64,000 nt of DNA from Hyalella azteca (GCF_000764305.2 NW_025936210.1:1-64000); one strand, 5' to 3'; numbered from the stretch's first letter, positions 26,865-40,125 are shown. A program made the numbers and translations. Notes: a model not told the origin generated them from the sequence alone.

Positions 26865-27560
26865 GGTCAAATAAAAAATCCAGGGCAGTCGAAGGAAAAA
26901 TCCAGGGCTTATGAAGGAAAATCCGGAAAATCCAAGGACAGTCGAAGTAAAAACAGGCGATAGAAATTATCCATGTAAAGACGAAAGAAAAATCCATGGA
27001 CAGTCGATATAAAATTCAGGGAAACGTGAAGAAAAAATACAGGGATAGCCGTTATAAAATACAGGGATATTCGATGGATAAATCCATGGACAGCCGAAAG
27101 AAAAATCCAGAGACAGTCGAAGAAAAATCTAACACTCGAAAAACAAAACCAGGTACCTTCGAAGAACTAATCCAGAAAGCTTTAACTTAAAAATCTACAT
27201 ACAGTCGAAGGACAAATCCGGGGACATTCGAAGGACGAATCGAGGGACATTCGAAGGACAAATCCAGGGACATTCGAAGGAAAAATCCAGGGACATTCGA
27301 AGGACAAATCCACATACAGTCGGAGGACAAATCCAGGGACATTCGAAGGACAAATCCTGGGACATTCGAAGGACAAATCCACATACAGTCGAAGGACAAA
27401 TCCAGGGACATTCAAAGGACAAATCCACATACAGTCGAAGGACAAATCCAGGGACATTAGAAGGACAAATCCACATACAGTCGAAGGACAAATCCAGGGA
27501 CATTCGAAGAACAAATCCACATACAGTTGATGGACAAATCCCGGGACAGTGGGAGAAATA
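26865..27560. repeat. 23-bp tandem repeat with variant tail
   Basis: Some 25-30 copies of a 23-bp unit, AAGGACAAATCCAGGGACAT plus TCG, degenerate at the left (26865-27180) and regular at 27195-27540, where a CACATACAGTCG variant alternates with the CAGGGACATTCG form. The 185-codon minus-strand open frame over it is a reading of the repeat plus flank. Confidence 0.93.
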
Positions 27561-28994
27561 ATCCGGGGACCGAGGCACTGGAAGGCTCTCGACGCTGTCA
27601 ATATCTCTGCAGGCTCGGACACAAACTGCCCCTCCTCGGTTCTTAATTGCAACTCAGCCGCAGGACTCCCTCGGAAGAACGAATGTGCGACCTGATTTTT
27701 CGACGAATGCGAAATATTTATAAGATTTTTCAAAACCACAAATGCAGGTTTGTCTTAAACCATGATTTTTTCGTCAACGGATATACGCGTCAAATTGAAA
27801 ATCTCTAAAGCAACACCGGAATAAGACAAGCTAGCCTCGGATTCGAGGCTTGAGAAGCTTAGTTCTTTTCTCGGTATCGCACATGGGCGGCGCATGATGA
27901 ACGTTGAAGGTGGTGCTTCAGCATATCCTCAGACAATGCTTCAAAACTAACGTTTTACAACGAGGGGATCTTGATGTTAAAATGTGCGGCTACATTAAAA
28001 AGATACTATTTATCACGTAACAAATTTAAGCGTGAATGAGTCTTTTTCCTTGTATTTCAGCAGTGAAATTCTACAATTTTTATCCGGCGCAAGCGAATGG
28101 CGGTATAATGGCTGAGGAATTACGCGCCAGAGTATATCTTCTACGAAGATAGGAGAAGAAAATAAGATGTGATTTGTGGTAATACATTGAAGTTTGCGAA
28201 TTTTTTTTTCGTATTTCTTGTTCAGCCTGTTCTTCGGTTCCTTGTCTGCAGATTCTGATGCCTTCAAAATCTCCAGCAGTGACACATTTCACGTTCACGT
28301 GAAATAGTGTCACTAGTGATCACATATTTAAAATCGCGTCCTTATTTCACGGCCACGAAAACTATTGAATCACCCAATAAAAACCACAACCCATTTTCAC
28401 TGTCACCATCACTCCAATTTCTTGGTAAAAACCAACGCCTAATTTCACGGTCACAAACACGCAAAATTATTCATCAGTTAACGATAACATAATTAATCCA
28501 CTCATGATAATCTCATTGAACCATACATGTTAGTTTGATTGTTGGGTTGGCGGTAATTAATTTGATCATGTAACGCCAACTTAATTTTTGCGTTCTGAAT
28601 TACTTAATCCCTTTACGATATCATGACTGATTCGTTTATGGTATTCAAAATTATGGCTCATTCAAACCTAATGAATGCGTTCACGCTAACTTAATTGATA
28701 CATTCACTGTAACCTACACCCAACCCTAAGTTAGTGAAGTCTCAGGGTGTCTTCAGAAGTTCATTAAAGTTGTTCCTTGCTGTGGGGCTCAAGTTCCGAA
28801 TTCGAGAACCAGAAGCTGCAGGTCTAAATTTCACTATATAGCCCTTGATTCACTCAATTCAGCGTCAACAACGGCGAGTTCAACTCAGCTGTAATATAGA
28901 TGCAGAGGGTACCAGGTTGCTATTCAGGTTCAACTGGACTGTTGAACCTGGATAGTACAACAGTAGGTTAAATTGACTTGAAATTTGAGACGGC
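27561..28994. other. intergenic, no gene seen
   Basis: No exon-like frame. Around 28300-28480 the phrase TTTCACGGTCACNAA recurs three times at irregular spacing. Around 28915-28960 the text TTCAACTGGACTGTTGAACC forms a short imperfect palindrome. Confidence 0.5.
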
Positions 28995-29052
28995 GAAACA
29001 GCGAGTTCAATTTTATAGCGAGTTCAATTTTATAGCGAGTTCAATTTTAGTT
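28995..29052. repeat. 18-bp tandem repeat, ~3 copies
   Basis: AGCGAGTTCAATTTTATA repeated three times. Confidence 0.85.
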
Positions 29053-29127
29053 AAGAGTATGTAATTTAGTCAGCCAATCCATGGTGGCATTTCAAGCTAA
29101 GCCCACTTATCACAGACGTGAACTCAG

Positions 29128-29222
29128 CCGCTACGTGTACTAAAGCCGCTACGTGTACTTAAGCAGCTACGTGTATTTAAGCCGCTAGGTGTATTTAAGC
29201 CGCTGCGCGTGTACTTGAGCTT
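29128..29222. repeat. 20-bp tandem repeat, ~5 copies
   Basis: Units of AGCCGCTACGTGTACTTAA with small changes. Confidence 0.85.
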
Positions 29223-30152
29223 ATTATTATACGTAGTACGGCTCCCAGACACATGCATGGCAGCCACAACCGCTGGACCGAATAAAATTTCTACATTTTA
29301 CTCGATAATATGAAGTGAAGCTCCATCATTAGGCTACGCAACAACAAATTAGGAGATTCGATACTTCGGACACAGACAAGAATTGGTCTCAGGAAACATA
29401 AATTTATTTTTTTTATTTCAAAGATTGCGGTTATCAATAATAGACGTCTTATTCCCTTGGTCTGTTATGGACAAATTATTGTGTTAATAATAATGATGCT
29501 AACCTCAGCACCACACAGGAGCAAGCAATCAATTGCTTTGAAAGACTCGTATACTCTGTAGCATAAGTCACAATAACGCAGCTTACGTACTACTTAGTTG
29601 TTAGTAAGAGAATCATGCATATGACCGGCAAGTTTTTCCGAAAAAATATTGCACAACACGTATGTGTTGTCAATATAATTTACAAACAGTAATTGTTGGT
29701 GAAAATTCTCAATAACTGAGAATTTTCAAAATTCAATAATTAAGAATTTTGGTTTTCTCAATAATTGACTGATTCAATACAGAAAAAATCTATATACACC
29801 TAACGAAAATCTTGGTGTGAAAATGTTGATGTGAATGATCAATCAACCAATCCGGGTCAATTTTTAACACAGTTTAAATATAACAAAACGATGAATTTAT
29901 CAAAATATAAAATTAAAGCTAAACAGAAGCTGGTGCCAAGCATCAATAAATGGGTTTTAGTGAATTAAATAATGCTCATGAATCCCAAGAATTGAAGTCT
30001 GCGAACGAGATTCAGCATCATGATCCATGAGCCCAAAACCCTCAAGTTGATCCTTTTATGGGACCAAGTTCGCAACTCGCGCTGAAAATTCTAATTTCGA
30101 AATGACTCACGGAGAAGAAGGAACGAGTCAGTTTCTCGACATCTTGCAAGAT
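29223..30152. other. intergenic, nothing recognised
   Basis: AT-rich. Near 29700-29770 CTCAATAAnTGA/GAGAATTTT text recurs in both orientations. No gene. Confidence 0.5.
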
Positions 30153-30320
30153 AGCAAAAATATAACTCAGTACTCACTGCAGTGAGTGACAGAGAGCGCA
30201 TTTTCTCGTCGACGAAAACTTCAAGTCACGGACGGACAGACGGACGGACAGACGGACGGACGAGTGGACATAGCGAGCACAATAGTGCATTTTTTCCACA
30301 AATGAGAAAATGCGCTAAAA
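30153..30320 (+). mobile_element. small inverted-repeat element with GGAC core, copy A
   Basis: Perfect 13-bp inverted repeats, AGCGCATTTTCTC at 30195-30207 and GAGAAAATGCGCT at 30304-30316, enclose a (GGACGGACAGAC)n-like tract and the block GGACATAGCGAGCACAATAG. All three copies also share a 5' extension containing the 16-bp palindrome ACTCACTGCAGTGAGT. No coding capacity. Target duplications are not clear. Confidence 0.8.
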
Positions 30321-33301
30321 ACGGTCTCTTCTTTCGGATTCAGTGCTTGAAATAATTTCAAACTTTAATGCTTTCGCATGTGTACCTGGGAGAAACGTTA
30401 TAATATCTTTCCCTGCATCGCGATGCTCCAGTTAGAGTGAGTCGGATTATCATTTTGAATAATTTAAAAGAAATTTTCACTGCGACTGTGTTCGTTTTAC
30501 TCCAAGTTAGATTGCCTCATTTCCATCACAAAGAGAAGTGGCAGAACTTTGACGGGAACGCATTCGCAATACAAAAGCAAACTGAAACTTATAACACTTA
30601 TTGTTATTACACAGAAGATTATAGCGAGGAAAAGTTATAACACCGGACGGTTAGTTAATATCTGTCGCATTCATGAACAAAAAAACTTGCGTGAACACTT
30701 TTCGCTTGCTTTATAAATATTAAAATAGTGAAGTAGGATAATGAGCGACGATTCTTAATTAACCAGTTTTAATTACAGAAGTGTTTACTCAAATCTACTT
30801 TTTTAGTGCGCATGTCAAGCATTGACTCTGTCCTTTACAAATATGTTGCAAATAATATTGCAAATTAGAATAAAACGATGTTGCTTTATATTATGAATTA
30901 GAATGACTTTAAATAGCAGTTCATCTAGAATAACAGAATAATACAGCTGTATAGATAGAGTTAGCTTGCTCCGTGCGTACATAGTTTATGTATACATAGC
31001 GTCGTCATAACAAATTATTGATGTTTGTTATGAACGAATTCTTTTTAATAAATTAGTGCTCACCTCGGCATCACGCAAGAATAAACATTGAATCGAACAA
31101 ATCAAATACATTGTAGAAATTAATCATTAGATGTGATATAATAAATTATAGATATAATATAGATATAATATAATAAAATGATAGATATAATAATTTATTA
31201 ATAAAAAATATAAAATAATGTTTTCAAATGCCTTTTAGAAAAAAATTCCCAAACACTCAACCTTCCAAAGACATCTGTTACCGACTAGTGTTAGGTTTAC
31301 TTCACAATGAAACTGTCGATTGAAGAAATCATAGACTGGATAGAGTAATGACGACTTAAACTATTTGAAAATAGACTATTAAAATTAGACACTAGGAAGG
31401 CATATATAGGAAGGCTATATGCAGCGTCATAAGTCTCCGAGCTTCCAAAGAATCTCTCTGTTTGAGTTCTAAAGTTCAAAGCTTACTCGTCTCTTTTGAG
31501 CCGTCGAGCAAATTGAAATTTTCTCTGCGCAATGCTCCACGATCTTAAATCGTGTTCCTTCTTTCATCTTCCATTTAATCATCTTAATATTGTGATATAT
31601 TTTATTATATTTTTTGTTCATTGTAATGTTAATCAGGACTACGACTTCCGGGATAATAATTACTGCCGAAATCAACAAAATTAGCCAATACAAAATCTAT
31701 AATTTATGTAGATTATTTTAGTTAATTCTCGAATGTGTTTATAATTTTCATTAAAATTCTTAGGGTTAAAACGTCTTGATCAGAGCACAGCAGTCCTTTG
31801 CTTCGCCATCAAGACTAGGCACTATGGCAGGGGATGAAGTTATGAATAAAATTATGAACTGTTCTCACGTGCAGTGAGATTTCAAATTGAGCAAGACGGA
31901 ATACGGGTCCAACTGCAGTGGCCCAAATACCCGGCCCATTGACTCGCAATGCGGAGAAAAAGTGAAATAATTTTAGATCAATTTTTAACAGGCCATTTAA
32001 TGTTACTATTCTAAGTTTATTATCTGAAGAAGATCTTTCTCGCGCTAAAATAATATTAGAAGATGGAACACTATCTTGCTATCGGCCATCATTTACGCTT
32101 AACTTACTTAATTTAATATTTTCATCACAGTCAAATCTCGGGTCCAGTATTCTTCATCCAGCAACAAGACACTTCATTTTGATTTCGACCCAAGAATCCA
32201 CTTCCATACAACGCATAAGAAAGCCAATAAAATTTGCTGTAAAAACAAAGTGTGCATAATTTCATTTGCTCTCAGCCAGCAGCGGGCCAGCATTCCATGT
32301 GCACTGAGGTGAGAGCGCCTAGACTTCGTCTTGGACTTGGAGCCGCTCGGTCGCACTTGGTTTTTCCTTAGAGGTTTTTTGTCACGTGGTGGCCAGTCAT
32401 GCTTACAAAAGCCTTCCTTCTTCCATGAGAAGCTTTCAAGAAAATTAAACTCGAGCTGGTGCAGTCCAACGAGACGTGGTCTGCAGGTAAATTTAGGGCA
32501 GAAGTCCTCAAGCCTTGCTTGCCTTCCTTAATCTCAAAGAATTGTTTTGGGTGAAATTACGAGGGTGCTCTCGAGTTGCTGCTCTCGATTACAAGCCTCG
32601 AGGAATATAAAGTCTGCAATATATTGTGCACTTTATTGGGCTTTTCATTGTGCACCATATTGCTTCTGTCTTGCATTCTACATCGCTGTCGCGCGCTGAA
32701 AAAAGTTTCCTAACCTCGTTGAATCTTCGGGTTCACGCAAAAAGTGACAATATTTTACCGTTACAGAGGCCACCAACAATTGTGAAAAAAATTTAAGCAT
32801 AAAATTAATGTAAAAAATTGATTACTCTCTCACTTCGCATTTGAAATTACACAAATCATATATATTAATAAGGTTAAATTTTATTGTATCTAATTCTAGT
32901 CATTTAATTATGAACTGACCAGTGGTGTGCGTTTATGAGGTAAAAATCTAAATTGCTCGGTAAATTTAAAAATTGACATGTGAAGTTTGAAGGTTATTTC
33001 GACGAGGGAGCAAACTCCTGTAGTAAAGACATAGTAAAATTTACCCAAAATTTTGTTAAACGCAAAATTTTTTATCGTTTTGTTGATCATCCAGAGATTT
33101 TTGAATTAATCATCACTCATGAACACCTGACGTTAATCAAGGCTCCAAATCAATTCAAAGATTTGTTATCACAGGTGTTAACACGCATCTCGTGTTGTAA
33201 ATGTTATATTAATATATTAATAATCGTTAATAAGTATTATCAAAATATTAACGTATATTATTTATCAGAGATGAACTTTACTTTAATATTTCATTTTACA
33301 G
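30321..33301. other. intergenic, no supported gene
   Basis: AT-rich. A (GATATAATA)n-like simple stretch occurs at 31133-31220. Nothing recognised. Confidence 0.5.
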
Positions 33302-33404
33302 CTAAAATTATTGCAGGCAAAATGCTTGCTCTGCGTCAGCTTAAGTTCGCAAAAGAAATCAAATGGCAAAGCTGGGACGCTAATCGTAATTGGCATACTT
33401 ATAG
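33302..33404 (+). other. possible isolated internal exon (weak)
   Basis: A 103-bp segment preceded by a good polypyrimidine tract and acceptor (TTTAATATTTCATTTTACAG) and followed by ATAG|GTAAAATT. Two of the three frames are open across it. Composition is less AT-rich than the neighbours. No family is recognised and no partner exon was found, so it may be chance. Confidence 0.18.
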
Positions 33405-35125
33405 GTAAAATTTCAAAGGATTATTCTACGCTGCATCCAATACTCATGAAATTTTCCATCATCAAAAAAAGAAACCAGAAAGCTTTTGGAACCCACGACG
33501 GATTTCGGGTAGAAAATAACTTAACTTGGGTGAATAATAACTTAATAATAACTTTATGGTGAAAAATCATGTGAACATTCGCGTTAATTCATGAAAATAA
33601 TATGCAATTGGAATATTTGTTATTTCTGTACTAAAAATAACATCTTTAATGAACCCTTAGCCCGTTCAGCATAAGCAATAGGAAGGTTGTATCGAACAGA
33701 GACGCGAGAAACTTCCAAGTCCAGCTCTTGAAAAAAACGCAAAACACTATATTCGGATTCTGGTGAAAATTTTTCGAAAACTTCATGAGAACATTTGCTT
33801 ATGCTCAAGGCTACAGCTGAATTTCCAGGAAAATTTCCAACCTGGACCATGTCTCATGGCTCAAAGATTAGCGGTGGATATATTTTAATTTCAAAACATT
33901 GATTTTGTTTCATCCAGTTATTGATTTTGTGTGACAAATCAAGTTACAAATTATATCACACTGATATTATGGGACGCATTTAATACTCTTAATCTCCAAA
34001 GCTGATGTGTTATAGGCGCAATTTTTACGTACATTATCCAAATAGCTGCTTCTTATTTTAAATGGTGATGAAGGATGCAGAAGGAACTGTTCTGACTCTA
34101 ATTCCGCGCAGTGACGATATCAGAAGATAGGACAAGAAGTGGTCTGGAACTTGTAAGTTGTAAGGTATTTCTTCAAGTGGCGGCATTTGTGTTAAAGGTC
34201 AAAATCTCACTTTGATTTTATTTAAGAGAATTTTTCATTAGTCATTCGTAAAATAAAGGAGAGTTTTAAGAACTATAAATAATTATTGATAATATATTTT
34301 CTTTATTTGCAGCTCATCTTCTTACAGAAAAAAAAATCCATTCCGAAAATTATTTCAGGTTTGTAAGAATGTGCAAACATGGAAAACAGAACCATCTATA
34401 ATGATCTAAAAACGGAACTACGTTCTAAATTTAGACCGGTGAAAACAGAAAAAAACTATGAATAAAATTCAATACGATTTTTACAGCACACTCAAGAAAT
34501 GTCAATTTGAACGTTTTCTAAAAAATGCCTAGAAAATCCTAACCCAAAATAACAACTCACATCATCGAAGCGAGTCCACAACATAGCTTTCACAAATTTT
34601 TTTGCAATTGCAAATCCTGCCAATAATCTTATGCTTTCGTCCATCATAAGCTAATTCTATTAATAATCTAATCGGGACCTAATTTCCAATAAATTTCGTT
34701 TCAGATAGCGTAGTGTCGCGCACAAGGCCGCTAGAACTGTAAGTCACCGTGTATCTCTAGCACAACACAATTTATTACGGGCATAATTCAAGCCAGATTC
34801 TAATTAATTATGGACATAATTCAAACCTCATTCTAATTTAGTATGGGTATAATTCAAGTTTCATTTCATGGCTTTCTAGATTGCGTAAGTTCATTCATTA
34901 ATTATTCGCTGGGCGGTATGCTAGAAATGAATGGTATAATATGAAATATATTAGGGAACTCACGACTTGCCACCTAATACATCAACACTTGGTATAATCT
35001 CAGGCCCATAGCAATAGATTTGTGGCGATACTGTGGCGCTGTATGAAGGACGGTCCATCTACCGGCAACTGTGGACTGAAACAGCTTTTGATGGTAATTA
35101 AGTGAATATGATTATTATGGAGGTG
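33405..35125. other. intergenic, nothing recognised
   Basis: A local repetition of TATGGNCATAATTCAAGCC-like text occurs at 34775-34865. No gene. Confidence 0.5.
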
Positions 35126-36499
35126 CAGGGGTCGGACAATATAAGGGAAACACCTGACAGTTTGACATCGTAACGTTGCACATGTTATAAACAAAAAATA
35201 CGTGAAATATATTTTTTTTAATGTTGCTGCTAATTGATATTTTATCCTTGCACAGATATTTTTAGTACGTTAATGTGTCAATAACCTAACCAGTAACCTA
35301 TGAAAGACATACCTCTCTGACTTTCAAAGAGGCAAATTTTTGGTGCCCGTACGGCCACTGCAAGTGTCACAGAAACTTTGCGAGTACTTGACGTTTCTAT
35401 AGGCACTATCTCAAAAGTAATGACTGCTTTTGAAAAAGAAGGAAAAACTTCCTCAGCAAAGCACAGGTCTGGCCGAAAGTCGTCTGAGAGAGACTGTCCC
35501 GGAGGCACGTTTATGCGCCTCCAGACTTCTTACATATTTCTACCTGAACCTGAAGACAAGGATTCGTTTACTAACTGCGTGAGGGATAAGTAAGACGCAA
35601 TCTGTCTAGAGAACTTATCTTGATACGGGGTGGCAATATATGAGAGTTGCAGTTTAGTATACTGGGTGGTATGAGAGTTACAGTACAGTATACGAAGTGA
35701 TAATAAAGCAGATTTACAGTACAGTATACGGAGTGGTAATGAATGAGAGTTATATTAGTGGTATAAGGCTAAGACGTCGACTGTTAGGTCGGAGTAGCTC
35801 CAACACGAGTTACATAGCGGAGCAATTGTTAGCTTCGGAGGCCCTTACTATAAGGTTCCCTGCCCCTTTATAGACTCCGTACTTCCGTTCACCGGGTTTT
35901 TGTCCTCGTGACAAATATACTGTATAATTAGCTGTCGACTCAGCGTCTGAAGCAAGCTCTCAGTGACACAGTGGACTCAATGCTAACTATCGAGGTCTGC
36001 TGGTAAATACATGAGGATTTGTATCCACAAATTAGTCTCGGACAAGACCGTCGGTACCTAAACCAAATTGTGAGGGACAATTGAAAGACCTTGCTCTCCT
36101 CCTAAAATCCACAGGATTCAGATCGGGTGACGATGGGGGTCATTCATCAAAGACCACGGCTGTTAAAATTACAGCAGAACTCAATGGACACCAACATAAC
36201 TCAGTTTCCATAAAGACTGTCCGCTGAAAGCTGCACAGCTTGACGTGAATATTATCGAGCATTTATGATTGAATTTAGATATGCAAGTCAGAAGTCGATT
36301 CCCGCCACCATCGTTTTTATAAGAGCTGGAGAGAGTTTTAACTGAAGAATGGGTTAAAATTAATTTGGAAACAATTCACAATTTGTACGAATCAATACTT
36401 CGGAGACTTGAGGCTGTAATTGCCATGAAAAGTCCTTCACCATACTAAAATATATTTTGTAGATTTCTCAAGTGTTTCCCTTATCTTGTCTAACTTCTG
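35126..36499 (+). mobile_element. Tc1-like transposon remnant
   Basis: The ends are inverted: GACAATATAAGGGAAACACC at 35135-35154 and, on the minus strand, GACAAGATAAGGGAAACACT from the right end. Between them are pieces of a Tc1-family transposase. The N-terminal helix-turn-helix region (35295-35500) includes TETLRVLDVSIGTISKVMTA and a GKTSSAKHRSGRKS hinge. A middle piece near 36145 reads KTTAVKITAELNGHQ. The C-terminal piece (36240-36450) reads NIIEHL...LNLD, then EEWVKINLETIHNLYESI, ending SPSPY. Stops and frameshifts interrupt it and the central catalytic region is missing. About 500 bp of unrelated sequence (35595-36130) sits inside. A dead copy. Confidence 0.8.
35625..35765. repeat. degenerate tandem repeat within the Tc1 remnant
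   Basis: GAGAGTTACAGTACAGTATAC followed by GGAGTGGTAATGA recurs three to four times with spacing of about 35-50 bp. It belongs to the sequence that separates the two transposase halves. Confidence 0.6.
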
Positions 36500-37789
36500 T
36501 GCAGGATTATCGAATTATAATGAAATGATTTACGATCATAAACAAATTATTATATTTATCATGGAAGTACATAATTATCAAATTATACTGAATGATATTT
36601 ATAATTATAATAAAATTATTATGATTATCCTGAAGGCACACAATTATCAAAGCACTTATTGTCACGAATGTTATAGTGATACCTGGATGATAAATAGGTA
36701 TCGAAATATCGATTAATTGCACCATAATTCCATTGTAAACGGTATGAAGAGCAGCTTCATCGTCACGTCATAACTTCAAGAATACTTGGCTTTCTTTATT
36801 AATACGGGATTTAAGAAAACTAATAATACAAATAATTGGACCTTTGCTTGTTTTTAGAATTCCGCCCAGAATTTTTCATCAGCAATTTACTATAGAATTG
36901 TTGAACCGACCACGCAAATTCGTGAAATCAAAACTGTGGAATTTAAAATTAAAATTCAGTCCAAATAGTGGAACAATCATTACTGCATAATGTAAATAAC
37001 TTGCCAATCATGAATGTTATTTCACAAAAACGAATGGAAACGAATAGCATTATTAAAGAAATGTTCAAAAAATACATAAATAAATTGCTCATCGTGTTTC
37101 ATCGATTATTATACGTTGATGTTCATTTCGATCTGCAGGTATTTTTGTGATCTTTCATGCAGGAATGTTTTTTGAAAACCTGTTTTGTTCATTTACGCGC
37201 GTTTCATGCTAATATTTTTTATTTTATTTTTCAGCGACGGCCTGCGCATCAGCAACCTGAGCTGCGCTTTCACGATAAACTTCATTGCAGAATTAAAATA
37301 ATCTTACGCTGTTTAATTAACGTCGTTTAATTATCCTCATTATCTTGGATGAAGAATTAATTGACATGCGTTACTTGCAAGATTTAGTTAATTTTTTTAA
37401 ATGTTTCGGCCCCATCTTGACAAAGAGGCATTTAATATGCAAACAAGTCAATTATTTGAAAATATGTAAATAAACAAGTAAATTTTATGACTTTCCGGTT
37501 TCAGGCACACATCATTAACTTTTATCTGCAAAAGTTTTGCTTATAAGCTCATGTTTAAAAAAGACCTCCTCATCCCTCATTGGTGCATTCAAAAGATGCA
37601 GTTGTTTTTGCTCTTTAAAACCAACAGACACGAAAGCGTCAGCAAAATACGTTTTTGTTTTTGTGTAACGTAAACGCAGTAGAGCCTCACATCATGACGC
37701 AATCAAGGCGGGCTGCGACTCTATGTTAAACGTACGGAAGAAGTGTGCGCAGATGAAAGTATATAACAAACATCAGACATCAACGTTCG
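36500..37789. other. intergenic, no gene seen
   Basis: AT-rich with loose ATAATTATNAAATTAT repetition at 36500-36680. Nothing recognised. Confidence 0.5.
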
Positions 37790-38515
37790 AATATATTACT
37801 TCCAACGCCGTCCGTACGCGTTACACGCAACGCTTTTCGTCTTCGTTCTTACCAACGCCGTCAGTTCACGTTACTCCCAACGACGTCCGTATGCGTTACT
37901 CTCAACACCGTCCGTACACGTTACTCCCAAAGACGTCCGTATGCGTTGCTCTCAACACTGTCCATCCGTACACGTTACTCGCAACGATGGCTCTCCACGT
38001 TACGACAAACGGCGTCCGAATGCGTTACTCTCAAAGCTGTCCGTCTGCGTTACTACCAACGACGTACTACGTACAACGTAACCATACGTTACTCCCGACG
38101 ACGTCCGTACACCGACGTACTACGTACAACGTAACCATGCGTTACTCCCGACGACGTACTACGTACAACGGAACCATACGTTACTCCCGACGACGCCCGT
38201 ACACGTCACAGCCGACGGATGCTAGCGTCATCTCGCATGACATACAACCTACGGGGACGGGACTCCCGGCGACGTACTACGTACAACCTAACCATACCTT
38301 ACTCCCAACGCCGTCCGTACACGTTACTCCCAACGCCGTCCGTACACGTTACTCCCAACGCCGTCCGTACACGTTACTTCCAACATCGTCCGTACACGTT
38401 ACCCCAAACGACGTACTACGTACAACGTAACCATACGTTACTCCCGACGACGTCCGTACACGTCACCGCCGACGGATGCCAGCGTCATCTCGCTTGACAT
38501 ACAACCTACGGGGAC
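37790..38515. repeat. CpG-rich 25-bp tandem repeat complex
   Basis: Unit ACGCCGTCCGTACACGTTAC plus TCCCA (25 bp), exact at 38307-38390, mixed with a second motif CGACGTACTACGTACAACGT plus AACCATACGTTACTCC. A 55-bp block around GCCGACGGATGC and CATACAACCTACGGGGACGG occurs twice (38212 and 38470). The 235-codon open frame over it reflects absence of stops in the repeat and lacks any domain. Confidence 0.9.
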
Positions 38516-39860
38516 GGGCGGAGGCCGTTCATCATTTTAAATTGCACTTCTGACTGGCGCGGTCTCCTTGCTGCGGTCGGCCTTCAATTAGGTTTTAATG
38601 TCTCGATTGCCACTGATCGCGGCACGCGACCAGAAAACTTGAAAAATTGCATCAATTCCCGCGAAATTTCTTGATTTGCATAAACGAAAATCATGGATGG
38701 CATTCGGCAGTCGCCGTCAATCTTACAGAGGGTCAGGATATCAGGATGAACGAAATTAAATAAGGATTTTTTCAACAAAGGCTTAGTTTGAAAAAGGATT
38801 AAGAAAACATGGAATTCAGGAGGAAAGAACCTAGTTATGATGAGGCAACACATAGCAAAATAATTGTACATGCGAGGCTTAACCGTAACTGTTAAGGACT
38901 ACAAATTAATAAATAATATTATTTAAATTACTTATTCCCAGAGCATATTTTGTTATTCATTCCAGATTTTCAGTAGTTGAAGAAACAATATTCAGCGCAT
39001 CTCGAAAGAAACACTCGTGACACGTGATAATCAATATACGATGCATATAGAGTTGCGAAATACCGTAGCATTAAAATATCGAAATAAAAAATATCATGAA
39101 AATCGAATGATTTTCAAAACATTGCAGATGCGATATACATTAGCATCCATTATTGATGTCATTGGTAATCCGTGCTACATATGTAAACTTGTTGCGGAAT
39201 AAATTTTACAACATTGTGTTAGAACGTTTTAACATCTAACCGATTGAAAAAAAAAGAATGAATTCGTAATAAGGATTAGTTGCTTGAAGATAATTGATCA
39301 ATAAAATAATTCTATAATTTTTAAATTCCTCGATGTGTTCAGAAGTGATCGATAAATAAATAATCTGCAAGTGTCATGACCTCACGACGATGGGCACTCA
39401 CTTAATAAACTCAAAGTACAATATCAAACAGTTAAAAGATTAAATGCATAAATCAGTTCAAATGATTATGAGTGTAAATAAATATGAGGCTAAATATTAT
39501 GTGACCGAGCAACATTTCTTACTTCGAAGCTCGGTTTCGCCACTAATATTCTCAAACCCAACACAAAACCCCATATATGTACCACACAAAGAATTACTTT
39601 ACATGAAAATGTCATCGCGGGATAACAACGATATTATCGTCTCCATAAGATCAACAGTAACGCCCTAGCATACAAAAGCGCTCACTGGCCACGCGTCAAG
39701 ATTGGTTCATTCATCAGCGTTGATTGCTTCCATGGAGAGCCAAAGGCATCGTGTTGATGCCTCTCACGCCCGCTCGAGCAGGGCAGCCAATTTCGGCGTA
39801 TTTTGCTGGCGCGTGACGCGCCGAAGTGATTAACGAGCTGCCCGACGGACGGACCGGCCG
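38516..39860. other. intergenic, no supported gene
   Basis: The minus-strand 95-codon frame at 38584-38871 shows no family resemblance. Composition turns GC-rich from about 39660, leading into the next array. Confidence 0.5.
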
Positions 39861-40125
39861 CGTCCCGGGCCGTAATCCTGCCGCGTCACGGCTGTAAGCC
39901 TGCCGCGTCACGGCTGTAAGCCTGCCGCATCACGTCCGTAATCCTGCCGCATAACGGCCGTAAATTTGCCGCATCACAGCCGTAATTCTGCGGCGTCACG
40001 GCCGTAATACTGCCGCATCACGGCCGTAATCCTGCCGCTTCACGGCCGTAATCCTGCCTCATCACGGCCGTAATCCTGCCGCATCACGGCCGTAATCCTG
40101 CGGCGTCACGGCCGGAATCCTGCCG
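39861..40125. repeat. GC-rich 22-bp tandem repeat
   Basis: About 12 copies of CCTGCCGCATCACGGCCGTAAT. It is the most GC-rich part of the window and rich in CpG, with the unit's GGCC and CCGCATCACGG cores conserved. Confidence 0.95.

Noticed and set aside
27182..27739. 185-codon minus-strand open frame
   Set aside because: Almost all of it is the 23-bp tandem array read through. The only non-repeat part is short and has no recognisable motif.
37723..38430. 235-codon plus-strand open frame
   Set aside because: It coincides with the CpG-rich tandem repeat, the composition explains the lack of stops, and there is no domain or splice context.
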